44,248 bases of DNA from an uncultured Bacteroidota bacterium (GTDB lineage: Bacteria > Bacteroidota > Bacteroidia > Flavobacteriales > Flavobacteriaceae). Each line of letters begins with the position of its first letter. Within the stretch, counting starts at the first letter, position 1. The stretch is taken from the NCBI GenBank assembly GCA_903842575.1, contig CAIMMM010000134.1:1-44248 (forward strand). Reading direction: 5' to 3'. The translations under genes were made by a program, and so were the position numbers. Below, in pieces: positions 8,061 through 17,086 of the stretch. The notes below the pieces were generated by a model that saw nothing but the letters and a program-made list of their open reading frames with translations, was not told the origin of the DNA and did not search any database.

Positions 8061-8927
8061 ATGGAAACAAAAGACCTGCTCAAAAAAGTACGTAAAATAG
8101 AAATTAAAACCCGAAGATTGAGTGATCATATCTTTTCGGGAGAATACCATACGTCCTTTAAAGGAAGAGGAATGACTTTCTCGGAAGTGCGGCAATACCA
8201 ATATGGGGATGATATCAGAGCCATTGATTGGAATGTTACCGCACGTTATAATGAAGCCCACGTAAAAGTTTTTGAGGAAGAACGAGAACTTACCATGGTA
8301 TTGATGGTAGACATTTCGGGTTCAGAAAGTTTTGGAACCAAAAACCAATTGAAAAGTGAAATCGTCACCGAAATTGCCGCAACGATGGCATTTTCAGCAA
8401 CACAAAACAATGATAAGATTGGCTTAATTTTATTTTCAGACCAAATCGAATTGTACATTCCTCCTAAAAAAGGGAAATCCCACGTGTTACGCATCATTCG
8501 AGAGTTGATAGAATTCCAACCTAAAAGCAACAAGTCCGATCTGTCACAGGCCTTGAAATTTTTATCAGGCACACAAAAAAAGAAGGCAATTGTATTTGTG
8601 ATTTCGGATTTCATGGTAGAAGATGATTATGAAAAAACACTTAAAATAGCTTCCAGAAAACATGATTTAACAGGCATTCGCGTGTATGATATTCGGGAAG
8701 AAAAAATGCCAAACATAGGAATGGTGGAAATGGAAGATGCGGAAACAGGAGAAATATTGGTGGTCAATACAAGTTCCAAACAGGCAAGAATGAGTTATGA
8801 AAAACATTATCACGACAAGGTTATTTATTTTAAAGACATCTTTTCAAAATGTGGATCAGGAACTGTAAATACGCGTGTTGACGAAAGTTATGTCGCAAAA
8901 TTATTAAGTTATTTTAAATCACGTTAA
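8061..8927 (+). CDS. DUF58 domain protein (VWA-like, Bat operon)
   Basis: 288 residues. The N-terminal third carries the DUF58 signature (RGMTFSEVRQYQYGDDIRAIDWN), followed by a VWA-like domain with a MIDAS-type DISGSES (Asp84, Ser86, Ser88). No membrane segment or signal peptide is visible. DUF58 proteins almost always sit next to MoxR ATPases and are thought to be MoxR partners; direct function is unproven. It is second in the Bat operon, separated from moxR by a 67-base gap filled by the TATTGCC repeat. Confidence 0.93.
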   Translation: METKDLLKKVRKIEIKTRRLSDHIFSGEYHTSFKGRGMTFSEVRQYQYGDDIRAIDWNVTARYNEAHVKVFEEERELTMVLMVDISGSESFGTKNQLKSEIVTEIAATMAFSATQNNDKIGLILFSDQIELYIPPKKGKSHVLRIIRELIEFQPKSNKSDLSQALKFLSGTQKKKAIVFVISDFMVEDDYEKTLKIASRKHDLTGIRVYDIREEKMPNIGMVEMEDAETGEILVVNTSSKQARMSYEKHYHDKVIYFKDIFSKCGSGTVNTRVDESYVAKLLSYFKSR

Positions 8928-8955
8928 GCCCAAAACCAATTAGGTTCATAATCCA

Positions 8956-10587
8956 ATGAAATTAAAATTATACATATTCTTTTTGCTACTATCAACCTCG
9001 CTTTTTGCTCAAAAAGTGACGACCTCTATTGATAAAACGAAGAATAAAATTGGCGCTGAATTCCAATTGACTTTAAAAACAGAAGTGGATACTTTATCTA
9101 AAGTGAAATTTCCAAGCGCTAAGAATTTTGGAACTTTAGAAGTGATACAATCGTATAAAATGGATACCGTCAAAAAAGGTAGTCGTTACGAATTGATAAA
9201 AAAATATGGGCTAACCCAATTTGATTCAGGGAAATATACTATTCCGAGACTGCAGGTTTTTATAAACGGAAAGCCCAATTTAACTGACAGTATCAGAGTG
9301 GAAGTGAATGCTGTTGCTGTTGACACTTTGAAACAAAAAATGTACGACATCAAAGACATCGCTCAAGTGGAAAACCCATTGGGAAGTTGGTGGATTTATT
9401 TGTTGCTTCTTTTTGCCATTGCCGTAATCGGATTTTTTGTTTATCGATTTATTAAAAAAAGACAAAACCGTGAAAAAGTTGAGGTTATTGTTTACAAATC
9501 GCCCATTGAAAAAGCAACCAGTTTACTACAGCAATTGGAAACCAAAGAACTTTGGCAAAAAGGAGAAGTAAAAAACTATTATTCCGAACTTACCGAAATT
9601 GCTCGAAATTATATTGAAGAAGAAATAAATATTCCAGCAATGGAAAGCACCACTTCGGAATTAATTGAAGGATTGAGAAATGCAGCGAAACATAAAAAAT
9701 TAAAACTGTCCAATGAAACTGTGGCCAATTTAGAGAAGGTATTAATGCAGGCCGATTTAGTAAAATTTGCTAAATCAAAACCACTGGATTTTGAAATGGA
9801 AGAAGATAAAAAACGAATTGCCAATTCCATTATCACCATACACAAATCCATTCCAACAGTCGTGGAAGAAAATGACGAACTGAGTCTTTGGAACGAACAA
9901 CAAAAAGAACTAGATCGCTTGCGAAAACTGAAAAAGCAAAAACACGTTCGTATTATAACTACAATTGGAATTATTTTAGGAATGCTGTTATTGTTTCTTG
10001 GAGGCGTGCTTTATTTCAAAGGCTATGACTATTTAAAAGATACGGTTATTGGTCATCCAACAAAAGAATTGGTTGAAGGCGAATGGGTTTATAGCGAATA
10101 TGGAAATCCAGGTGTGAAAATAGAAACACCTAAGGTTTTGAAAAGAATCGACGCTACAAAAGCGCTTCCCAAAGAGGCAGCAGCACTAATAAAAGAAATG
10201 CAATCGTTTATGTATGGAAGTATTTTGGATGATTTCTACATCTTTTTAAGCACTACCAAATTCAAACAAGAAACCCAATTGGATTTGGACAAAGTAGCCG
10301 AAACCTCCTTGAAGCTTTTTGAGCAACAAGGCGCCATAAACATCATTGTTAAAACAGAAGACTTCAATACGCAAAATGGAATCTCAGGTAAAAAAGCTTA
10401 TGGTACCATGACGGTTATCGATAAAATTAGAGGCAAGTCTACCAAGATGTATTATGAATTATTGATTTTTGCACAGAACGGGGGCTTACAACAAGTTACG
10501 ATAATGCACAAAGAAGACGATAAATTTGGAAGTCAAATAGCTGAAAGAGTTATTAATTCCATTGAACTTAAAAACGAACAACAATAA
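8956..10587 (+). CDS. Bat-operon membrane protein with two domains
   Basis: 543 residues: signal peptide (ending SLFAQ), an immunoglobulin-like BatD-type domain to about residue 130, a membrane segment (about 142-163, WWIYLLLLFAIAVIGFFVYRF), a cytoplasmic helical region, a second membrane segment (about 332-356, IITTIGIILGMLLLFLGGVLYF) and a further domain of about 185 residues. The first part corresponds to the protein usually found between DUF58 and batA in Bacteroidota. I do not recognise the C-terminal domain. It overlaps batA by one base (TAATG), which indicates translational coupling. Confidence 0.8.
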   Translation: MKLKLYIFFLLLSTSLFAQKVTTSIDKTKNKIGAEFQLTLKTEVDTLSKVKFPSAKNFGTLEVIQSYKMDTVKKGSRYELIKKYGLTQFDSGKYTIPRLQVFINGKPNLTDSIRVEVNAVAVDTLKQKMYDIKDIAQVENPLGSWWIYLLLLFAIAVIGFFVYRFIKKRQNREKVEVIVYKSPIEKATSLLQQLETKELWQKGEVKNYYSELTEIARNYIEEEINIPAMESTTSELIEGLRNAAKHKKLKLSNETVANLEKVLMQADLVKFAKSKPLDFEMEEDKKRIANSIITIHKSIPTVVEENDELSLWNEQQKELDRLRKLKKQKHVRIITTIGIILGMLLLFLGGVLYFKGYDYLKDTVIGHPTKELVEGEWVYSEYGNPGVKIETPKVLKRIDATKALPKEAAALIKEMQSFMYGSILDDFYIFLSTTKFKQETQLDLDKVAETSLKLFEQQGAINIIVKTEDFNTQNGISGKKAYGTMTVIDKIRGKSTKMYYELLIFAQNGGLQQVTIMHKEDDKFGSQIAERVINSIELKNEQQ

Positions 10588-11591
10588 TGGTGAAAGAAGT
10601 CACATTTTTGAACCCGGAGTTTTTATGGTTGTTTTTATTACTGCCAATGGCCGCAGGATGGTTCATCTGGAAACGAAAACAACTATCTACAACTTTAAAA
10701 ATCAGTTCGGTTAAAGGATTTAAAGCGCAGAAATCATTGTTAGCAAAACTAAAACCAATGCTTTTTGTTCTAAGGTTATTGGCGTTAAGTGCTTTGATAA
10801 TTGCCATGGCACGACCAAGAAAAGTGGATATCAGCAGCCAAACTAAATCCACAAAAGGAATCGATATTGTAATGGCAATTGACGTTTCGGGAAGTATGTT
10901 GGCTAAAGATCTGAAACCAAACCGAATGGAAGCTTTGAAAGAAGTAGCGACTAATTTCGTGGATGGCAGACCCAACGACCGAATAGGAATTGTAGTTTAC
11001 GCCGCCGAAGCTTATACAAAAACACCCGTTACAAGCGATAAAGCCATTGTGGCAGATGCTATAAAAAGCATCAAATATGATAATGTGTTGCAGGACGGAA
11101 CTGGAATTGGCGTAGGCTTAACGACTGCTGTTAACAGATTGAAAGACAGTAAAGCCAAAAGCAAAGTGGTCATTCTTATGACAGACGGAGTGAATAACGC
11201 TGGATTTATTGAGCCCGAAACGGCTTCTCAAATTGCTAAAGAGTATGGAATTAAAGTATACACTATCGGAATCGGAACCAATGGAAACGCGATGTTTCCT
11301 TATGCTTACGCTCCAAATGGCGGCTTTTTATTTCGAATGATGCCTGTTGAAATTGATGTAAATTTATTAAAAACAATTGCAAGAAACACAGGAGGAAAAT
11401 ATTACAGAGCAAGTAGCAATAGTAAATTAGAAACTATTTATAAAGAAATCAATAAATTGGAAACCACCGAAATACAGGAATTAAAATTCTATGATTATGA
11501 TGAGCAATATCGATTGTTTGTTTGGATTGCTGGAATTTTAGTGTTGCTTGAAATGGTATTACGAAACACGATTTATAAAAGTTTTATTTAA
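10587..11591 (+). CDS. batA: BatA, membrane-anchored VWA protein
   Basis: 334 residues. Two N-terminal membrane segments (FLWLFLLLPMAAGWFIW and VLRLLALSALIIAMA) precede a von Willebrand A domain with a full MIDAS start DVSGSM (Asp99, Ser101, Ser103), and one membrane segment closes the protein (LFVWIAGILVLLEMVL). The VWA domain therefore lies between membrane anchors. BatA and BatB are paralogues, named from the Bacteroides aerotolerance operon; their direct role in oxygen tolerance has been questioned in other bacteria. The start codon overlaps the preceding stop. Confidence 0.93.
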   Translation: MVKEVTFLNPEFLWLFLLLPMAAGWFIWKRKQLSTTLKISSVKGFKAQKSLLAKLKPMLFVLRLLALSALIIAMARPRKVDISSQTKSTKGIDIVMAIDVSGSMLAKDLKPNRMEALKEVATNFVDGRPNDRIGIVVYAAEAYTKTPVTSDKAIVADAIKSIKYDNVLQDGTGIGVGLTTAVNRLKDSKAKSKVVILMTDGVNNAGFIEPETASQIAKEYGIKVYTIGIGTNGNAMFPYAYAPNGGFLFRMMPVEIDVNLLKTIARNTGGKYYRASSNSKLETIYKEINKLETTEIQELKFYDYDEQYRLFVWIAGILVLLEMVLRNTIYKSFI

Positions 11592-11641
11592 TTTCGGCTT
11601 AAAAATTACGGAAGAGAAAAAATCATCATGCTAAAAAATTT

Positions 11642-11676
11642 AATTCATATTTTAAAATTCATAATTCATAATTGAT
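11642..11676. repeat. 7-bp periodic repeat, unit AATTCAT (5 units)
   Basis: Heptamers AATTCAT, ATTTTAA, AATTCAT, AATTCAT, AATTGAT in strict register, ending one base before the ATG of batB (11678) in the batA-batB gap. Confidence 0.8.
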
Positions 11677-11677
11677 T

Positions 11678-12721
11678 ATGTACGAGTTAGAAGAAAAAAG
11701 TTACTTATATTTCTTGATTGTCATTCCAATTTTGGCATTACTATTTTTGTATGTTCAATTCTGGAAAAGAAAAAAGCAAAGGGAATTTGGCGATTTGGAA
11801 TTAATCAAAAAGTTAAGTCCAGAAAAATCGGTTTTTAAACCTATTTTAAAAATTGGAGTTGTTTTATTGGCTTTAACGTGCTTGATAATTGGTTTGGTAA
11901 ACCCAAAAATTGGAACCAAGTTAGAAACGGTAAAACGCGAAGGTATAGATATTGTTTTTGCCATAGACGTTTCAAAAAGTATGCTGGCCGAAGACGTTGC
12001 GCCCAATCGGTTAGAGAAAAGCAAACAATTAGTCTCCCAAATTATCAACCAATTAGGAAGTGACAGAATTGGAATCATTGCCTATTCGGGAAGTGCTTTC
12101 CCGGTTTTACCAATCACTACGGATTACAGTATTGCCAAAATGTTTTTGCAGGGCATGAATCCCGGAATTGTATCCTCACAAGGAACGTCTATTGATCAGG
12201 CGATTAATTTGGCCACTACTTTTATTGATAAGAAAGACAAAACCAATAAGTTATTAATCATCCTTTCCGACGGGGAAGATCATTCGGATAATGCCGAAAC
12301 GGAAAGTGCTGCGGAAGAAGCGAAGAAGTTGGGGTTAAAAATTATTACGGTTGGTGTTGGCACCGAAAATGGAGGCCCCATTCCGTTAAAAAGAAATGGT
12401 ATTGTAGAAGGTTTTCAAAGAGACCAAAACAACGAAGTAGTGACCACGAAAAGAAACGCCGATGTCTTAAAGACAATAGGGAAACTAACCAAAGGCGGCT
12501 ATGTAGACGGAAATTCAACCAAAGCGGTTTTAGATTATGTCAAAAATGCTTTAGATAATATTCAAAAAACGGAATTTGAAAGTACCCAAATGGCCGATTT
12601 CCAATCACAATTTCAATGGTTTTTAGGTTTTGCTTTTTTCTTCTTGTTTTTAGATATTTTTCTGTTAGAAAAAAGAACAAAATGGGTTAAAAAGATGAAT
12701 TTATTTAATGAAAAAGAATAA
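11678..12721 (+). CDS. batB: BatB, membrane-anchored VWA protein
   Basis: 347 residues from MYELEEK; I prefer this start to the ATG two codons earlier because the AATTCAT repeat runs up to it and BatB proteins typically begin like this. Two N-terminal membrane segments (around 9-27 and 55-74), a VWA domain with MIDAS start DVSKSM (Asp97, Ser99, Ser101), and a C-terminal membrane segment (FQWFLGFAFFFLFLDIFLL). Paralogue of BatA. The stop is immediately followed by the ATG of batC with no gap. Confidence 0.92.
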   Translation: MYELEEKSYLYFLIVIPILALLFLYVQFWKRKKQREFGDLELIKKLSPEKSVFKPILKIGVVLLALTCLIIGLVNPKIGTKLETVKREGIDIVFAIDVSKSMLAEDVAPNRLEKSKQLVSQIINQLGSDRIGIIAYSGSAFPVLPITTDYSIAKMFLQGMNPGIVSSQGTSIDQAINLATTFIDKKDKTNKLLIILSDGEDHSDNAETESAAEEAKKLGLKIITVGVGTENGGPIPLKRNGIVEGFQRDQNNEVVTTKRNADVLKTIGKLTKGGYVDGNSTKAVLDYVKNALDNIQKTEFESTQMADFQSQFQWFLGFAFFFLFLDIFLLEKRTKWVKKMNLFNEKE

Positions 12722-13462
12722 ATGAAAAAGTTGTTTTTATATAGTTTACTCCTACTCACTTTTGTGGCAAAATCTCAAGTAAAAGACAAAAATTTGCCCA
12801 AAGGGAACGAAGCTTTTGTAGATAAAAAATATGCAGATGCGGAAGCCGATTTTCGAATTTCCCAATCCAAAAATCCGAAGAAAGCTATTGCATCTTATAA
12901 TTTAGGGAATTCTATTTATAGACAAAATCAATATGGAGAATCCAAATATCAATTCGCTAAAGCCATAAAAATGGCAAAAACACGTCCCGAAAAACAACAA
13001 GCTTTTCATAATCTCGGGAATGCTTTCATGAATGAAAAAGATTATTCCAATGCGGTTGAAGCCTATAAAAATGCTTTGAGAAATAATCCTTCGGATGAAG
13101 AAACAAGATACAATTATGCTTTGGCTAAAGAATATTTAAAAAACAATCCTCCGAAAGACGATAAGAAAAAAGATAAAGACAAGAAAGACAAGGACAAGAA
13201 AGACGATAAGAAAAAAGACGAAAACAAGGATAAGAAAGACAACAAAGGAAAAGATCAGGACGATAAAAACAAAGACGGCAAAGACAACAAAGACGGTAAG
13301 GATAAAAACGAAGGAAAACCCCAGCCACAGCCCGGAGGAATTTCCAAACAACGATTAGAAAACATGATGGACGCGGTAAATAATGAGGAAAAAAAAGTTC
13401 AGGATAAGGTCAACCTTCAAAAAGTGAAAGCCAATCCTAAAAAAGCAGAAAAAGACTGGTAA
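12722..13462 (+). CDS. batC: BatC, TPR protein with Lys/Asp-rich linker
   Basis: 246 residues: signal peptide (MKKLFLYSLLLLTFVAKSQ), two to three tetratricopeptide repeats (residues 20-140, including ASYNLGNSIYRQNQYGESK and AFHNLGNAFMNEKDYSNAV), then about 60 residues made almost only of Lys, Asp, Asn and Gly (about 141-200), and a short basic tail. TPR modules act as protein-protein scaffolds, here presumably for the periplasmic parts of BatA, BatB and BatD. The charged linker is repetitive at DNA level too and may vary in length between strains. Confidence 0.9.
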   Translation: MKKLFLYSLLLLTFVAKSQVKDKNLPKGNEAFVDKKYADAEADFRISQSKNPKKAIASYNLGNSIYRQNQYGESKYQFAKAIKMAKTRPEKQQAFHNLGNAFMNEKDYSNAVEAYKNALRNNPSDEETRYNYALAKEYLKNNPPKDDKKKDKDKKDKDKKDDKKKDENKDKKDNKGKDQDDKNKDGKDNKDGKDKNEGKPQPQPGGISKQRLENMMDAVNNEEKKVQDKVNLQKVKANPKKAEKDW

Positions 13463-13478
13463 TCAAATTAATAACAAT

Positions 13479-15251
13479 TTGAAAATGAAAACGTTTAAAG
13501 TAATATTATTTTTAATTTTTAGCAATTCCCTTTTTGCTCAAGTTCAATTTGAGGCAAAAGTGAGCAAAAACACTTTAGGATTAAACGAAAAAGTCCGCAT
13601 CGAATTCAGTATGAATGCCGATGGAGATAATTTTGTTCCGCCCAATTTTGAAGCTTCCAGCTTTAGGGTGGTTGGCGGGCCAAGTCAATCCGTAAGCCAG
13701 TCCTGGATTAACGGAAGAAGTACCTTTAACAAATCCTATTCCTATGTTTTAATGCCTACACAAAAAGGAGCTTTAACCATACGGCAGGCTTCCATTGAAA
13801 TTAATGGTCAACTTTATAAAACGTTGCCCATAAAAATGAATGTCACCAATGCAGTTGATTTACCCAAAGATCCAAACGAAGAACCAGCCATCAGCGCCGA
13901 TGATAACATTTATTTAGTTGCCGATGTTTCAAAAGTAAATCCCTTTGTGAATGAACCCATTACCGTGGTTTATAAAATATATTTCAGCTACAACATCGGA
14001 ATCACCAACTGGCGAGAATTAAGCAAACCAAAATACAACGATTTTTGGAGTCAAAACATTGACATCAAGCAATTGGTTGCCGAAGACGGGATGTTTAAGG
14101 GAGAACGCTATCGTTATGTGGTATTAAGAAAAACCGTATTGTATCCTCAAAAATCAGGGAAACTAGAAATAGAGCCCCTTTCTTTAGATATAGACGTGCA
14201 AGTGCCTACCAACAGAAGAAACATCTGGGGACAAGCTTTGATGACACAAGACAGCAAAAGAGTATCGGCAGGAAGCAAAGTAATTACCGTGAAAGCCTTG
14301 CCGGAAGCAGGAAAACCAGAAGATTTTACAGGAGCAGTTGGGAAATTTGATTTTACGGTTTCGCCTTCCAAAACTATGTTAAAAAATGGAGAATCCCTCG
14401 ATTTGAATGTAAGTGTAGCGGGAACCGGAAATTTAAAATTGTTTAATTTACCAAAACCGGTTGTGCCATCTGCTTTAGAAATGTATGATCCTATTCATAA
14501 TGAAAATGTCACCACACCGCTTTCTGGAATGACAGGAAGAATATCCGACAAGTACACGATTATTCCTCAATACAAAGGGAATTATCAAATAAAACCAATG
14601 CGTTTTACCTATTTTGATTTGGGTTCCAACAGTTATAAAACCATAACTTCTAAAGAAATTTTAATCAATGTTTTGGATGGTCCAAGTATTGCGAGTTCGA
14701 ACAAACCAAATCCAAATGAAGTCGCAAAATCCAAAATTGAAGCCACAAAAACATTTGCCTATAACAAACAAAAAACAACATTTTCCCCTATTGAAAAAGA
14801 GGATTTCTTAGGGTCCAATTTGTTTTATACCTTAATGACTTTGCCGTTTTTAGCCATTCCGTTTTTTATGATTGCCAAAAAGAGAAAAGAAGCAATGGAT
14901 GGAGATATAGTTGGGAATAAAATAAAAATGTCTAACAAATTGGCCAAAAAATATTTATCAGAAGCCAAACAACATTTGGGCAACAAAGAACCGTTTTATA
15001 TTGCATTGGAAAAAGCAATGCACAATTTCCTGAAAGCCAAATTGAATATTGAAACTTCAGAAATGAGTAAAGAAAAAATCACTGAAATTTTACTTTCCAG
15101 AAAGGCAGATTCTGAAACCGTTAATAGCTTTATTGCTTTAACCGAAAACTGTGAATTTGCAAGGTATGCACCATCATCACAAACGGCCATTCAACAAGAT
15201 TATGATAAAGCTGTTGCGATTATATCTAGTTTAGAAAAACAATTAGCTTAA
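13479..15251 (+). CDS. batD: BatD, oxygen-tolerance family protein
   Basis: 590 residues: signal peptide (ending SLFAQ), a long periplasmic region of repeated immunoglobulin-like BatD domains (22-450; typical start VSKNTLGLNEKVRIEF and the stretch FVNEPITVVYKIY), a single membrane segment (about 450-468, LFYTLMTLPFLAIPFFMI) and a cytoplasmic helical tail of about 115 residues. Length is normal. It lies 16 bases after batC and 28 bases before batE, all on one transcript. Confidence 0.92.
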   Translation: MKMKTFKVILFLIFSNSLFAQVQFEAKVSKNTLGLNEKVRIEFSMNADGDNFVPPNFEASSFRVVGGPSQSVSQSWINGRSTFNKSYSYVLMPTQKGALTIRQASIEINGQLYKTLPIKMNVTNAVDLPKDPNEEPAISADDNIYLVADVSKVNPFVNEPITVVYKIYFSYNIGITNWRELSKPKYNDFWSQNIDIKQLVAEDGMFKGERYRYVVLRKTVLYPQKSGKLEIEPLSLDIDVQVPTNRRNIWGQALMTQDSKRVSAGSKVITVKALPEAGKPEDFTGAVGKFDFTVSPSKTMLKNGESLDLNVSVAGTGNLKLFNLPKPVVPSALEMYDPIHNENVTTPLSGMTGRISDKYTIIPQYKGNYQIKPMRFTYFDLGSNSYKTITSKEILINVLDGPSIASSNKPNPNEVAKSKIEATKTFAYNKQKTTFSPIEKEDFLGSNLFYTLMTLPFLAIPFFMIAKKRKEAMDGDIVGNKIKMSNKLAKKYLSEAKQHLGNKEPFYIALEKAMHNFLKAKLNIETSEMSKEKITEILLSRKADSETVNSFIALTENCEFARYAPSSQTAIQQDYDKAVAIISSLEKQLA

Positions 15252-15279
15252 TAGACCTTAACGCATTAATGGTTAAAAA

Positions 15280-16023
15280 ATGAAAAATATACTCTATCTA
15301 TTTCTCTTCCTCTTCCAAATTTCAGTAGCGCAATCTGCTTTTGAAAAAGGAAATGAATTTTACCAAAAGGAGAATTACCAAGCCGCCATTACAAGTTATG
15401 AAAGCATTTTAAAATCCGGAAAACACTCGGCAGATTTGTATTTTAATTTGGGAAATTGCTATTATAAATCACACAAAGTGGCGCCGGCTATTTACAATTT
15501 TGAGAAAGCACTTTTATTAAACCCAAGCGATAAAGAAATACAAACCAATTTGGAATTTGCTAAAAAAATGGCCATTGATGACATTAAAGTAATTCCAAAA
15601 GTGGGCTTTCACAAACTCATTCATGATTTCACTTCAACCTATTATTATGATACGTGGGCATGGATTGCGGTGACACTTGCCTTTCTGTTTTTATTGTTTT
15701 TTATTGGCTATTATTTTTCACAAACAACCTTATTGAAAAGGGTTTTCTTCTTCGGAATGTTTGCATTATTAGTGGGAATCACACTTAGTGTTTCGGCTGG
15801 AATTTATGAAAAAACACAATATGAAAATGAAAAACCGGCTATTGTTTTTGCCGAAATAGTATCCGTTAAAAGCGAACCCAAAAGCACAAGTCCAGATGCC
15901 TTTGTTCTCCACGAAGGAGCCAAAGTGTACATTCTAGAAAGCATTGCTAATTGGAAAAAAATTGAATTAACTGATGAAACAACGGGTTGGATTGAAGCCA
16001 GCTCGATTAAGGAGTTGAAGTAG
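15280..16023 (+). CDS. batE: BatE, TPR plus SH3-like protein
   Basis: 247 residues: signal peptide (to about residue 18), two TPR units (20-90, AFEKGNEFYQKENYQAAI and LYFNLGNCYYKSHKVAPAI), two membrane segments (around 126-146 and 154-173) and a C-terminal bacterial SH3-like domain (about 190-245, ending GWIEASSIKEL). Last gene of the Bat operon. Its final 17 bases overlap the 3' end of the convergent cvpA gene and no separate terminator hairpin is visible. Confidence 0.9.
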   Translation: MKNILYLFLFLFQISVAQSAFEKGNEFYQKENYQAAITSYESILKSGKHSADLYFNLGNCYYKSHKVAPAIYNFEKALLLNPSDKEIQTNLEFAKKMAIDDIKVIPKVGFHKLIHDFTSTYYYDTWAWIAVTLAFLFLLFFIGYYFSQTTLLKRVFFFGMFALLVGITLSVSAGIYEKTQYENEKPAIVFAEIVSVKSEPKSTSPDAFVLHEGAKVYILESIANWKKIELTDETTGWIEASSIKELK

Positions 16024-16510
16024 TTTTTTTCTTTAAATCCTGAAATTCTCTTTCCAAAACAGGAAAGATAAGTTCGGAAGTTTTGATTACAGGGTTGTAA
16101 AAAAGGGAATGGTCTTTTGTCTCTTTTGCTATAAAAGTGTCACTCATTTTGTTGAGGATATGCAAACAAATTCCAATAAAAATTATCATCCGCAATATTC
16201 CTATTAGTCCACCCAGTAAATGATTCAGCCAACCTAAAAAAACAAAATCCGCAATTTTTGTGAATACTTTAGCCAGTAAATGAATGGCAATAATTACCAT
16301 AATTAAAGTTAATATAAAAGCAATTACTTTTATAGATTTTGAATTGTCATCCCCTATCCGATTGGCCACTATGCCAGAAAATTTGATGGCAATATAAACG
16401 CCAATAATAAAGGAAATCAAAGAGGCCAATTCCACGAACAGTCCATTGCGAACTCCTTTATACAAACCATAAATCAAGAACAAGCTAAGAACAATATCAA
16501 AAAAACTCAT
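16007..16510 (-). CDS. cvpA: CvpA family membrane protein
   Basis: 167 residues with four hydrophobic segments (about 5-20, 28-50, 64-85, 100-122) and the CvpA-type start FDIVLSLFLIYGLYKGVRNGLF, plus the glycine-rich LNHLLGGLIGILRM stretch. CvpA proteins are inner-membrane proteins named from colicin V production and linked to envelope stress resistance in Proteobacteria. It ends inside batE on the other strand (17-base overlap). A tandem 14-bp repeat in its promoter region carries the -7 element. Confidence 0.88.
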   Translation of the reverse strand: MSFFDIVLSLFLIYGLYKGVRNGLFVELASLISFIIGVYIAIKFSGIVANRIGDDNSKSIKVIAFILTLIMVIIAIHLLAKVFTKIADFVFLGWLNHLLGGLIGILRMIIFIGICLHILNKMSDTFIAKETKDHSLFYNPVIKTSELIFPVLEREFQDLKKKTTSTP

Positions 16511-16522
16511 ATAATTTAGAAT

Positions 16523-16550
16523 AAAGATAAAAGAACAAAGATAAAAGAAT
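16523..16550. repeat. 14-bp tandem repeat (2x7) in the cvpA promoter
   Basis: AAAGATAAAAGAAC is followed directly by AAAGATAAAAGAAT (+ strand). On the minus strand each copy carries a TTATCTTT core; only the outer one completes a TATCTTTG promoter element. Confidence 0.75.
16536..16543 (-). promoter_or_regulatory. -7 promoter element for cvpA
   Basis: Minus strand TATCTTTG, an exact TAnnTTTG match, 25 bases before the ATG at 16510. It lies within the 14-bp tandem repeat. Confidence 0.5.
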
Positions 16551-16561
16551 TATCAAGTTAG

Positions 16562-16569
16562 TATCTTTG
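16562..16569 (+). promoter_or_regulatory. -7 promoter element for the 118-residue protein gene
   Basis: TATCTTTG, an exact TAnnTTTG match, 51 bases before the GTG start at 16621; divergent from the cvpA promoter 18 bases away. Confidence 0.45.
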
Positions 16570-16620
16570 GATCCTAATTATGAATAGAAGTATATCTAAA
16601 TATTTAAAATCTAATAGTAC

Positions 16621-16977
16621 GTGTCAAGAGACGAACAATTAAAAAACCGCTGGGAACAAGTCGTTCAAATCCTCTCCAATCAATTTGCAGATGGAGAAAT
16701 ACTGGATTTGGATGCCATTATCTATTTAATCGGAGTACAGGAATTGGGCCAATTAAAAGTAGCCTTCAAAAAAGACGAAAAACTCAATTTAATGCACATT
16801 GCTATTTGCCGATTACTGGAGCCTTATGGGTTCTACGAATTTGATTTTGTGGATAAAGACGGCTGGCCTCATTACACCATCAAAGAAGAATTACCGCCCT
16901 TAAAAGCGGGAGAACAATCGGTTTTGATGAAAGAAGCCATTGTGAATTATTTCCTCGAAAGAGAAGTGATAGAGTAA
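16621..16977 (+). CDS. conserved hypothetical protein, GTG start
   Basis: 118 residues, soluble, acidic, with no signal peptide or membrane segment. I do not recognise a characterised domain; I believe close relatives exist throughout Flavobacteriia next to housekeeping genes. The start is GTG (SRDEQLKNRWEQ); the only nearby ATG (16580) is out of frame. It precedes pheS by 109 bases on the same strand, and pheS has its own promoter. Confidence 0.7.
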   Translation: MSRDEQLKNRWEQVVQILSNQFADGEILDLDAIIYLIGVQELGQLKVAFKKDEKLNLMHIAICRLLEPYGFYEFDFVDKDGWPHYTIKEELPPLKAGEQSVLMKEAIVNYFLEREVIE

Positions 16978-17060
16978 TAGTTTTCAGTCTCTGTCTTAGT
17001 TTTCAGTTTTAAGTATGCGGAAAACTGCGACCGCGACTGTTCACTTTCAACTAAAATCCC

Positions 17061-17068
17061 TAAATTTG
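17061..17068 (+). promoter_or_regulatory. -7 promoter element for pheS
   Basis: TAAATTTG, an exact TAnnTTTG match, 18 bases before the ATG at 17087. The match supports 17087 and not the upstream ATG at 17015 as the start, because the upstream ATG would precede the promoter. Confidence 0.55.
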
Positions 17069-17086
17069 CACCTTTACCAAAAGACG

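Noticed and set aside
8246..8614. 122-codon open frame antisense to the DUF58 gene
   Set aside because: It mirrors a conserved coding region and has no start signal; shadow frame.
17015..17086. Upstream start of pheS adding 24 residues
   Set aside because: The upstream ATG precedes the -7 element TAAATTTG at 17061 and the added residues are not like PheS N-termini.
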